A model generated the notes under the pieces. It worked only from the letters and a program-made list of their open reading frames with translations. It was not told where the DNA came from and made no database searches. Both the position numbers and the translations under genes were made by a program. This document shows positions 13,501 to 25,500 of a DNA stretch of 64,000 nucleotides, in pieces. Each line of letters opens with the position of its first letter. Position 1 is the first letter of the stretch. The DNA is from Kingdonia uniflora (Eukaryota; Streptophyta; Magnoliopsida; Ranunculales; Circaeasteraceae), in NCBI GenBank assembly GCA_014058105.1, contig JACGCM010000325.1, positions 868,001 through 932,000 on the forward strand, read 5' to 3'.

Positions 13501-16500
13501 ATTAGAATCATCCAATTGCAAGTTATTAGCAGTAAAACCATTTCCACTAGTCCACTGTCTCTGCAGAATGTCGTCCTGAATACTGAGCTCCTTGTGGAGG
13601 TGTCGGAGGTCTTTGTGGTCATGGAAGCACATAAGGGGTTACTCCTGCTGACATCCGTCCCCCAAAATTCTGTTATGGATTTCTCTATTCGCCACTAACA
13701 TTCCCAGAGTACCCACTATTATTTTTGTCGACGCTGCGAAATCCTATGCCCGAGTATTTGTGTGAAACCTGCGAATCAAAAGCATTCATAGGAAGGGTGG
13801 TTGTCGCCATTGTTTGGGTGGTGATGGTGACCGGAGGTATTGTCGGCTGTTCGACCGTGGCCACCATGACCTCCCTATCTCTGTTCCCCTCCATTACCAC
13901 AATCGAACTCGAGGGGGGAAGATGAAGATGGCCCAAACACGCCCTAGCAGTTGGAGTTTCCACATTCTCCATACGTGTAGCATGCCGTCCGAAGGCACAC
14001 CATGCAGTGGCATGTCCTGCCAGATGCCATGTATACCATGATCCGTGTCGTCGGTGCCCAACCCCTGTCGTGGTATGCCCGAGCTTGTGCCTTTCGTGAC
14101 CTACCCTTGTGATGGCATGTCGGTGCCCGTGTCAAGCCCTAAACACGACATGCATGGGTCTCTCCGACCGATTCCGTTATTTTTTCGATTGTTCATTTCC
14201 CTCGCGATCTCCGACGACGTTAGAGCCTCCCTCCCTTGTATGTCGGTCACTGGTGTCACGGCCCAGCCCGGGACCGCCTCTACAGTTCCCGGAGTGCAGT
14301 GGAATAAGGGACCGTGCGGCGTACACGGACGCGCGGTCGGCGTGTACCAGCCATCTTCACGGGCGCGGCGCGCCAGTGGCATACAACCCACAGATGCTAG
14401 AGCGACATCCGGATAATCCTGGATACTCGTGAGGGGTCATCGAATATGTATTCGGTATAGGCAACAACGCTGAAGGTTCCCTCAATAATCCCTACAGCGT
14501 CATCTATCGCGCTCGCGCGCGAGGTACGGAAAGCACACCTGTCCTGTAGCGGATCAGGGTAGCTCAATATGCCGGTTTCCACATAAGGGACTCATATCTC
14601 AAGGGGCGACGAGCCTGGACTATTTATATTGTCCATCTGTAAGGGGCGGTGCGTCTCGGATAGCCCGCGGGGAATAGCGGCGCCATATGAAGCCCTCATT
14701 GGAAAACCGGCCCGCATTTTGAGGCAATGTCCCCTAGCCTTCCCTAGGCCTAGGAGAACTCATAACTATCCCTTGTAGATAGTCCATGAGCCGGGGTCCT
14801 TCATGACCAAGCATTAAAGCTCTTTTAGTCATGGGGAGGATCGGACCAAGGTTCCTCCTTAATATTGCTACTAAGTAAATAGTCAATCTCCAAAAGGAAA
14901 CGTTAAAACATGAGACGAAGCGTACTGGTCCTTTTCGCCCCCTTAACCGAATCCGATTACGACGAAACTTGGCGTACAGCTATATTAGGATATAGAGAAC
15001 ATATACATTCGGACAGCACTCAAAACGCTCGGGTGGATTTGGCCGGCGTTCGGTAGGTCGTCACACCCTCCCGCACTTAAAATAATCTCGACGTCCTCGT
15101 CGAGAACCTTCTTCAACACGGCTCTGTAAGGATTCAATCTTCTGCATCTCCAAGAAACCAACAACTCTCCCGCACTTAGTTCAGAGTACTATATCTTCTT
15201 CTGTACTAGCGGGTACTGAGTCCAACTGCTAGTCTCGATGCTGACAACTGTGTCTTCAGATCTGAACCTTAACTTTGCCCTTTCCAACTGAAGTGCGTGG
15301 TGACTGACCTTGATTCCAACTCTGGAGTCTGCCTTCTCGTCTGGACACTGTCTCTTGGTCTTAAACCTTCTGAAAAATGTATGGGCGGTACACTCTAGCA
15401 TCGCGCCCTCTGAAATGTACTGCATCCGGTTGCAAGGCGCCTTCTCCCCTGACACTATATGGAATTGGGAAACTAACATCCAATTCCGCTCAGGATCTTT
15501 CATCCTAGAGCAATCTTCCATCTGAGATCATGTCTGAGGTAACCCGCACAACTGACTGAAGCTCAACTCTGTTCTGCGACAACCACGTAACTTACTAACC
15601 TTCGGAAACGTGAGTCTTCATCCATCTGTGAGCTTAAAATGACCCAAAACCATCTTGTGGAACAACATGGATCAACCCGGCTAGAGCACTCGAACGCCGA
15701 CAAACCTGAAACTCACTACGGAGCCAGAGAAGAAACATCACTCGGTATCTTGCCTTTTTTGAGTGAGCAAAACAGTGTCCTATGTAACTAGGGACCAACT
15801 GCAGACAAGCGACAACCCATCTTGGACGTCGCAGTTCATGTCGCGTAACAACGAGAAACTCTGCCCTCGACGTGTACCTGACGATATCACTGTGTACAAA
15901 CTCGGGACCCAAACCATGTCCTCATCTCTTACTTCATGCCGCTCCATCTTCGGCTCATGACATTCACCTCCGGAACGTCTCTATGTCCAACTCAGGACAA
16001 TTACAACGAGTATCTCTCAGGATTCTTCAATCTTCTGTAGACCTTAAGGAATTCCAACCAAACCAAGCTTCGCGGATTCCACACGAAAGTACTCAGTAAC
16101 TGACACTGACCATATCGATCTCTGCTGAGGGGCATCGTCCATGATCACAACTGTTACTAAACTTCGCAGCGCGGATACGGACCGAATGCAATAACAACCT
16201 GCTAGATCGCTCTATTACTATTCTTCATAGAGCATCAGCGACACTGACCAGCCTTCTAGAGACAACCAACGATATAGATCATCGCGTCCAACTCAAGTAT
16301 CAATCCTCCTCTTAGCGTCATTGTCCAAAGCACACTTAACATGAGCAATCTCGCGCTCAGATATAGAGCCTTTCTCTTGCGTCCAATATCAACTGACATG
16401 TAGGCAACTCACTCTACAAGCATTCACAACGGTGCTTGGATCATCTGTACGGAGCAACTACGGCTCTGAAGATCACAACTGACAAGTAGGTATCCCGCAT

Positions 16501-19500
16501 TTTCAACTTGGGAACCATCACAAAGATCTGCTCTAACAAGATCTGATAACTCGGCCCAACTCTAGACCGAATCTGAGAGACGTAGGCACAATCCATCTAC
16601 GCTCTACTAACTCAAGAGCTAAGCTTTAACAAGCTATTCTCGCTCTAATACCATCTGTCACGGCCCAGCCCGGGACCGCCTCTACAGTTCCCGGAGTGCA
16701 GCGGAATAAGGGACCGTGCGGCGTACACGGACGCGCGGTCGGCGTGTACCAGCCATCTTCACGGGCGCGGCGCGCCAGTGGCATACAACCCACGGATGCT
16801 AGAGCGACATCCGGATAATCCTGGATACTCGTGAAGGGTCATCGAATATGTATTCGGTATAGGCAACAACGCTGAAGGTTCCCTCAATAATCCCTACAGC
16901 GTAATCTATCGCGCTCGCGCGCAAGGTACGGAAAGCACACCTGTCCTGTAGCGGATCAGAGTAGCTCAATATGCCGGTTTCCACATAAGGGACTTATATC
17001 TCAAGCCTGGACTATTTATATTATCCATCTGTAAGGGGCGGTGCGTCTCGGATAGCCAGCAGGGCATAGCGGCGCCATATGAAGCCCTCTTTGGAAAACC
17101 GGCCCGCATTGCGAGGCAATGTCCCCTAGCCTTCCCTAGGCCTAGGAGAACTCATAACTATCCCTTATAGATAGTCCATGAGTCGGGGTCCTTGATGACC
17201 AAGCATTAAAGCTCTTTTAGTCATGGGGAGGATCGGACCAAGGTTCCTCCTTAATATAGCTACTAAGTAAATAGTCAATCTCCAAAAGGAAACGTTAAAA
17301 CATGAGACGAAGCGTACTGGCCCTTTTCGCCCCCTTAACCGAATCCGATTACGACGAAACTTGGCGTACAGCTATATTAGGATATAGGGAACATATACAT
17401 TCGGACAGAACTCAAAACGCTCGGGTGGATTTGGCCGGCGTTCGGTAGGTCGTCACAACTGGCATCGTTTGAGACCTTCTTGTTGTTGTACTAACCCATC
17501 GCCAATCGCGAGTTCATCGCTCGAATTCGGCGGCATACTCCGGCGTCCTTGGGGATCGATGTACCCCTCAACGTCCCGTGAATCTGCGAATTTGTCGATA
17601 CTCCTACCTCAATGTTCAGACCTGCAAAAGAATTGTAAAAATAGGTCTTTTCCCCTCCGAATCGAACCTCTATGCATGATTTTGGGAAAAAATTGCCTTT
17701 TTCTCGCACCCAAGAACATGCAATGGCATCAGATTCATGGGGTTGATGCCCACGTTTCTCCCATCACGCATAAAGGCACCCATTATAAGACCTCTCACTC
17801 TTCCCCTAGTTGGACCTCCATCACTCCCTTTAACATCGTCCCCCACAACATCGAACAATGCTACTCTCGCCGGAATTGCCATCACCGCTACCAACATAGT
17901 CTCGATTTGTTGTCATAAGCTTGTTGGAAGCCATTAACTCTTTCGTAGATTCCATCGGCAACGTCATAGATTTCTCTACCGATTTAAAACGTTTTCCTTG
18001 TGTGTAGGGGCGGATTTAGGGGGGGCGGTCGCACCCCTAAGAATTTTGTTAAAAAATACCTATATAGGTATATAAAAATTAAAATATTAAAAAATATGTA
18101 CATTTTTCTTTGTCCTAATGACATCAAGGAAAGTTAGCTCAACTGGTAAAGTGAGAAGCTTCAAATCCAAGAGTCTAAGGTTCAATTCTTGATGTCGTCA
18201 AATAAGAACCTTATTTTGATAATTTTTTCACCTTAAGCTGATCATGTCATTGTCGCAAAAAGGTTCGATTTTTTTACAAAAGAAGTGAATCCGTATAATT
18301 TGCTAGTCAAATATAATGTTATATTTGATTAATTTTTATGCTTAAAATACCGTTAAATAGCCACACACAAAATTTGGAGGCTCCGCCCCCAAACCCCCCG
18401 ATACCCTAATATAATTTATCGTACTACCTTCGCCCCCCCCCCCCCCCCCCCCCCACACACACACAAAACATAAAATCCTGGCTCCGCCCCTGCTTGTATG
18501 AGTTTGATTGGTTTCTTCAGTGTTTTCTTACCCATCTTCGTCACACAAAAAAAAAAAAAACCCGCCAAAATCATTACTCTGGTACCAAGTTGTTAATCAC
18601 CAAGTACGCAGAAGCCATTAAACGAATACGATTAAATAAAAGATCTCTTTATTAACTACTAATTACTGCTACAAGCTCTTTCTCTCTCTAGGGCTCTTCC
18701 CTTTCTCCTTAAAACTCAACAACCAACCCTCTACTACCCTAGAATCTGCCATATATATAGGAGATCTTCACCTTTCTCTACACTTCCAATCAAAATAGGT
18801 AAATACTAGAGTAATCATAATTTTGAGGGTTCTCTAGGACAAAATAGAAATAAATAAAATAAACGAAATTAGGAAACTACTTAGAGATCAGTCACGAAAG
18901 ATGTGCGCCTCAGTTTCAAAGAGTTTTAGGTAGATACACAATAAAGAAAGGAGACAACCAACATTGAGGGTTGTTATTGAGTCAATTAAAGAGGGTTTAA
19001 TCCCTTAAGTTTGAATATATCTCTCTGGTTTTCATCAATCTCTCTTTCTTGCAAAGTTGTTTTATTCAGATTGGCAGATCTTTCTCCTCTTCGAACGAGC
19101 AAGGTTCAAATCTCAAAGATTGTGAGCAAACAAGATTTTAGAGGGGAATCTGTCCAGAATCGCAGGACTCATCACCGAGTCGACAAAATTTTTGATGTTG
19201 GGAAGATATGAAGGAAGATCTCCATGAGTTAAGGATGTTAATAACAGCTTGCGTGAAGTAACAGGGCATCCCAATGCCATGCCCTGAGATATCATCAATG
19301 CTAAAGAAAATCGGAAGCAGTGGCCTTTCCCTATCCACCCCTACCTTTCTGTTCTTATCAGTTCCTAGTACACTAACTACCCCAGTTGTTGCCAATCCCA
19401 GCAGGACCCTGATGACACAGCAGCTCCGACCCTGCCGTTGACAAGATAACTGTGTAAAACCCTCCCAAGGCCTATTAAATCTTATACCCTCTGTGGCTCC

Positions 19501-22500
19501 TAATACAGCCTCTTCAGATGTCCTCCCTGTTCAGAAGGAACTATCTCTGAAGTTAAAGACCGCTCGTGATATATCCCAGTCGACTAGCAATGTCACATGA
19601 ACAACTCTTCACCTCCCTACACTCTGGTATTCTCTTGTCTAAGATGCAGGGTGAAGACAGCAGAATGCTATAAAAATGCATTTACCACCATGTGGGTTTT
19701 TTGTGTGTGCAAAAGGTAAGCAATTTATTGATAGAAGAAATAGTAAAAGACTACAGACAATCCCTGCAGACGAAAGAAACAAGCTTGTAGACATGCCTAC
19801 TACGACAATACAGAAAAGAAAAATCTCAAACAATCAAAAGTATAAAAGGGATCTCAATCTTCAGAAGAAGCGCAATTCTTCGCCTGGTTTCAAGGTCTTA
19901 TGAGGCTATGACCTTGCCGGCATCCCAGACTATTGCACATATCATCACTAACGTCATCTCAATATTTTCTTTGTGACTTTTTCAATATTACTGAAGAACA
20001 TGCGGATGAAAAAAGGTTTGAAAATACAAACTTCTCTCAGGTAGAAGACGATATAAGGGAGCCTTTTGAAGAGCGTCCCCGCCAGAAAATGCCTACACGA
20101 TTTATCTCAATACAAAGGACATCTATACCTAATTCAGTGAGTGCACAATGTGTTGGTTACAACAAGTTCCATAGACACATCCGCGGGTGTTTGCTTTCAG
20201 ACGGATGAACACCTGCAACGCTTAACACGTGGCCGAACTGCTTCAAACGCGGGGAGTATGATATATCCCATCGTCTAAAGCCACTGGTGCCGTTCATTCA
20301 CTGTTTTTAAATCCAATTCTGCATTCTTTCTAATTTGAATAAAAAAACTAATCACGGAAGATTAGTTGTAGGAGAGGGATTTAGGGGATATTTTGGGGAA
20401 GATTTAGAGGATTTTGCTACTTTTCAGTTTATTTAAGGATACATAAAGGATTTGGAGATCTTCAAGGTGTTTCATTTAAAGTTATTTTGATTGAATAACA
20501 GTTTAGTAAACCCTAGAATTTCTTGCGTACTCTTGACAGATTAGATTAATTTATGTCAGATATATTGGAAACATCATCATATATATGGATCAAAATCGCC
20601 GGCCGATATTCCAATATGTTAAATATTTATTCGTGTATGTCTCTTTGTAATCTCCAGTTCATTATTTCAAAACTTGCTTACCTTGCCAAAAAAAAAAGAT
20701 CGTTAAAGATTAAATGAACAGCGATAATCTAGCCAGCAATGGATAGGGTGCAATCCTGGATTTATCTATGCCAATAACATTTCTAGATTCACAAAAGATG
20801 GTGGATTAACTATTCTAAACATACCCAAGCAGAGATTTTGAGGCAAATGCATCCAAGTCTTTCACAGATGACATCTCAACACGGCTAGCATGTCCAAGCT
20901 GTTCTAAAGATGGGAGTCCATTATTTAACCCCGGGGACGCTAAAACCGATAGAAGGGAACAAATCTCACGAGTAAAATTTCTGAGTAATTTTTCCTCCAT
21001 AACTTCCACCTTTAGGTCAGATTCACAAAGATTACCAAGTATATCTGGAACCTTGGCTCTACCTTCATAAAGAAGAGCTGACCACGAAAAATTAAGAGCC
21101 TGCTCAGAGTGAAAAAGTAATGGGTGCAGTAATCTTTCCAGCCACTCATCCCATAGATCCATAGGGCAGGATTTGATCAAAGGAATCAAAACAAGATGTA
21201 CAAGTTGTTTTATATGTCTGAACTCCATTGATTGTATGTGTTCCGTAAGCGACAGAGCAACAGAATTACTCTCCAAGCACTTGAAAAAGGAATCTCCTAT
21301 GGTTGTTGACAAGCCCAATACAGTATACCTACATCATTTAAAAGGATAGATTAATATTTGAGCATAATTCAAAATAATGAAATTTTAAAAAGATGCAACT
21401 CCATAACACTTTGGTTGAAAGTTAAGTCTTCTACATATCAAATTCAAGGTACATTTCACGTAATTCGAGCCACAAGGTAACCCCATTAGTCACGATTACA
21501 ATTCATTTGGATCCCAAATCGACAGCTTATTAAAGGTAACGAGAGCCACACAGTAACCACAAAAATCACGGTTCAAAAATCTTAGTCGTGATCCATTTCA
21601 ATTGTTGAAAAAATTGATGCTTTGTTGACCAGTACTGATAGGGCTAAAGCCAGCGGAAGCTTGGGCTTTTATAAACACCCTAACACTTCCACACAAAAAT
21701 AATAATATTTCTATTATTAGTTAGATTTCACAATCTCTACTACAATCTACTTAATTTCTACTAAAACCAACTTAATCCAAATCTAAACCCAAGTGGAGCT
21801 TTCTAAATAGCAAGATGACTATTACTGTTACTGATACATGGAGAGAGGCTAACTTTAACTCCAATGATTATGCAGTGCATGCAAGTCTGCAACCAGAAGA
21901 CAGAGATGAATGGTTTATCAATAATTTACTTACCTTTTACAACAACAAAAATCTAATTCTAGAGCATCCTTTTCTACACATAAGAAACCCTGACAATTAG
22001 AAACCTTAACCCTAGTCTAATTATGTAGTTTCACTTTATTGACGCAAATAAAATAATTCTTTTCCAACAAATAGTATCTTTTAGATAAATAGAATATCTT
22101 TTAAATTCAGCAAGCTTCTAGCAACGCCACCTACCACCACAAAAATTCGACACTTGTTTAGATGCACAGTGCATCCGTGAAGGGCTTTGCAATCTTAAAT
22201 TATTTGGTGATTCTTTAATAGTTGCTTGATCCCGAGCAATGATTGCCTTTTGATCTGTCTAGGTTTGAATCATGGATTCAAATACTCTTCAATTGCTTCA
22301 ATTTATCTTCTCTAATGGGATCAAAGCTTTGAATTTCAGCAATGATGCTCCGTTGGAGAACCCGAGTGAGAATGCAGCCGCTGCTGATTCAACCCTTACA
22401 GGTGTTGAAAAGGAGAAATCCGAAACTAAGGAAGGAGCACCTGAGGAAAACCAATTGGTGGAGAAATTGGGAGAAGATGATAATATGATTAATGTTACTA

Positions 22501-25500
22501 ATATCTCTTCTCAAACTGATGGGGAGTATGGGTTTGAAGCTATCAAATCCAAATCGCAAGACTCTGGAGAATGCAGAGGAGGGTATGAGACAGTCCTATT
22601 CCGATAAGGTTAGTAGGGTTTCCTCTTCTTCAAAATTTAATGTCAACATCGAGGAGTTGCCTACTCTTGGTAAGAGTGGGGATTATCCCCTTATAGAGAT
22701 ATCTAATGCTGCTGTGCAAAGGGGATTAGAGAGATGCCTTCAAGTTCAGCTTCATAGGATGGATTGATCGGTTAAAATTCACCAATGCAGAGATTAAGAT
22801 TAAACACCAAAACTGTGGAAATTGAATAGGAGTTGCTCCATTATTCCCAAAGGCAAAGGCTATTTTACAATTAAGCTTTCTAATGATGAAGCCAAGAGAT
22901 TGGCCTGGAGCAAGGGGCCATGGTCTATTGAGGGATCTCTCATAAGACTTTATCCATGGTCTCTAAATTTTAATCCTGGCAACCAATGCTTTGGTTTGGG
23001 TCAGGTTCCCTGGATTAAATGTGGAATACTGAGATGTAGAAACCCTAATGTCTACGAAAAAAAACACTTGGCACTCCAGTGGATATTGACAGTGCTACTA
23101 GGAATCTGGAGTATGGGTTCTTTCCTAGTGTACTAGTGGATATTGATATGACTGCCCCCATTCCCAACAAGATCCTGGCTAAGAGCAGGTGAGCAGAATT
23201 TTGGTAGGATGTTTTGAACAACAAGTTCCTTAAATACTGTGATCACTATCAGCTACAAGATTGTAAGGTAATCCACAAAATCAAACAGAATAGTAAGGTG
23301 ATTGAAAGCAACAAGATCAGTAAAAGAAAGGGATATGGAGGTTACTATGAGGAATGGCAGCCTTATTGGGAGAGCGAAGCTTCCAAATGCACCATGATTA
23401 TTAATGAAGATAGTGTACATAAAGTAAATGAGACTACTCCTAACAATTCATTGGACAATGGTAAACAAGCTGCTGTTCAGGTCATACAACAAATTGAACA
23501 AGCTGAAGAGGATTCACCTTTGATTGTCTTCCCTGGCCTTAAACACCCTTGCTGCAAGGTATCCTGGATTAAGCAAGTCCTCTAGGTTGGTACAAGAACA
23601 ATTCAACAACTCAATTAAAGACATCATCCTCTCATCTTCTGAATTGCAAGAGAGAGCTAAAGCCAACCTAGCTAGCAGAGCTGGGGAAACTGTTATTATG
23701 GGGCACTATGCTGAGGGGTCAACAGGCTGGGGGATCACCGTCAGTAGGGTCTAAAACAGTGGCGTCAGAGCTTGCAGTGGGGGCTAAAGCACTAGAGTGT
23801 ACACAAGAAGGGGGTACTACTGCAGATCAGATATTCGGGTCTGCAGAATGTCCAGCAACTGGGTTACCAGTTGGGCCAATACAAGAAATTGGGTTAGCGC
23901 TTGTAGCTGAGTCATCTCTTGCAATGGAATCAGATGGGGTGGATTCTGCTCAACCAATTAGCCCCTCTCACTGATGGAGCTCTCTCTACTCCTATGACTG
24001 GGAGAATTATTAATCCTAATCAAGTTGCTGAATCTGGGGAGGTCATTACTCCTCTAAACTTTCAGACTGCTAATTAAGTTCTATTGAATCAACAGTGGTA
24101 TGACATAATGGAAAGGGAAGCACAAAAAGCCCTACTTGTGGCTCAAGAATCTGCAACTATAGAACTACCAAATAACTGGCAGCTCTCTAAGAGTGCCAAG
24201 AGAAGGTATAACAGAAAGAAGACAGCTATGAAAGTTCCCCTGCTGTTACTAGAACCCAATCAAACAACAATAAACAGTGATTTAATGAGAGTTATTTATT
24301 AGAATGCAAGGGGCATTGGAAACAAAAATTATATTTCATATTTGAAAAGAATGATTAAAGAATTCAATCCTGATATTATTGGTATAGCTGAACCTAAGGT
24401 GAAGCCTATAACTGGGCAATCTATGGGTGCTTTGGGGTACCATGTCACTAAACCTGACCTTGTTAGCAAGTCTTCACAAGCTATTAATCTGATTGTGGAT
24501 GATAGCTTGATCTCCATTGTTCATGCAAAGTGCTTTATCGATCAGAGATAACATTCTGAGATTATGCAGCAAGTTTTCCCTTCTTTGGTAGGTTTTAGGT
24601 GATTTTAACTCCAAGAATAGGACTGGGAAAAGAGTGGTGGCAGGGGTACTAATACTAGTGCTACACAAGACTTTGCAACTGTTATGGATGATTGTGGTTT
24701 ATAGAAAGCCAAAGGGAAGCTTTGAGATATAGTTGGTCAAACAAGCAACAAGGTTGGGCTAGGATTTACAGTTTGCTAGACAGATCTTTTACAATAACTT
24801 GTTGCTGCACAAATTTGAAAAATTGAGAATTTTCCCTAGGTTTCACTCTGATCATTCATTATTGTTTTGGTAGAGCCAACCTTATTCCCAAGCCTAAAAA
24901 ATAGTCCTTTTAGGTTCCTAAAGGCCTGGATTGATCACCCTACCTTTAAGGACCTGGTTCAGAATAATTGGGAAGGGTATGTTGTTGGTGCTCCATTATA
25001 TGTGCTCAAAACTAAGCTAAAAAGACTTAAAGGGGATATCTAGGTTTGGTGCAGGGATATAGGCAATGTTCAACAGGCTTTGTGGAAACTGATTAAGGAG
25101 ATTGATGACGTGCAACTTTCCTTTGAAACAGATGTGACTAATGATGAACTGGCTCAAGCTATAGAGAATAAAACAGTGGAGCTTACAAACTTGACTGCTC
25201 AAGAAGAATCTAAGTGGAAGCAGAAGGCTAGAGCAAAGTGGTTGGCAGAAGGTGACAAAATCCAGGTACTTCCACGCCTTGACTAAAATTAAGCTTGCTA
25301 AGAGTCAAATTACCACTATTGAAAATGCTGAAAGGGTTATCTTAGAAGATCAAGAGATCAAACACTGTACAGTAATTACTAAATGAAGAAATTCAAAGCT
25401 GGAATGTGGTTATCGCTGATATAATGATGGACCTCGTTCCCATGACCTGATGGATTTGGTGGAATATTTTATCATAAATATTGATATGTGATCAGTAGAG

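Larger units (their letters stand above)
14254..17457 (-). mobile_element. Complete non-coding LTR element (LARD-like), copy A, TSD ACTGG
   Basis: Two LTRs of about 800 bp (14254-15065, 16656-17457) flank a 1590-bp interior. Perfect 5-bp duplications ACTGG sit at 14249-14253 and 17458-17462. The minus orientation is fixed by the PBS TGGTATTAGAGC (16653-16642 on the minus strand, two bases inside the LTR) and by the purine tract gtgcgggaggg (15076-15066) just before the 3' LTR. The PBS matches the common plant initiator-Met tRNA site TGGTATCAGAGC except at one base. The interior has no ORF resembling gag or pol, so it must be mobilised in trans. It sits inside the gag-only element. Confidence 0.9.
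12136..18910 (-). mobile_element. Non-autonomous gypsy-like element with gag only (TR-GAG-like), split by a nested element
   Basis: Two matching LTRs (12136-12475 and 18591-18910) in minus orientation enclose gag-type coding sequence and no protease, RT or integrase. On the minus strand the PBS-like TTGGTACCAGAGT lies directly inside the 5' LTR (near 18588-18576). The PPT aaagagggggaaagt lies directly before the 3' LTR (12490-12476). The interior is interrupted by a complete LTR element (14254-17457) and by a hAT-like MITE (18005-18492). The outer end of the 5' LTR is truncated, so no TSD can be shown. Gag-only elements of this kind depend on enzymes supplied by relatives. Confidence 0.8.

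Noticed and set aside
14045..14582. GC-rich ORFs on both strands around the LTR of copy A
   Set aside because: They are long only because of high GC content, cross the LTR boundary and TSD, and have no domain.
15189..16099. Short ORFs in the interior of copy A (for example 15189-15521 minus, 15763-15960 plus)
   Set aside because: None resembles gag or pol, and the matching region of copy D does not preserve the frames.
18119..18206. Functional tRNA gene
   Set aside because: The D and anticodon arms are imperfect, and the sequence sits inside a MITE with TIRs; kept only as a tRNA-like relic.
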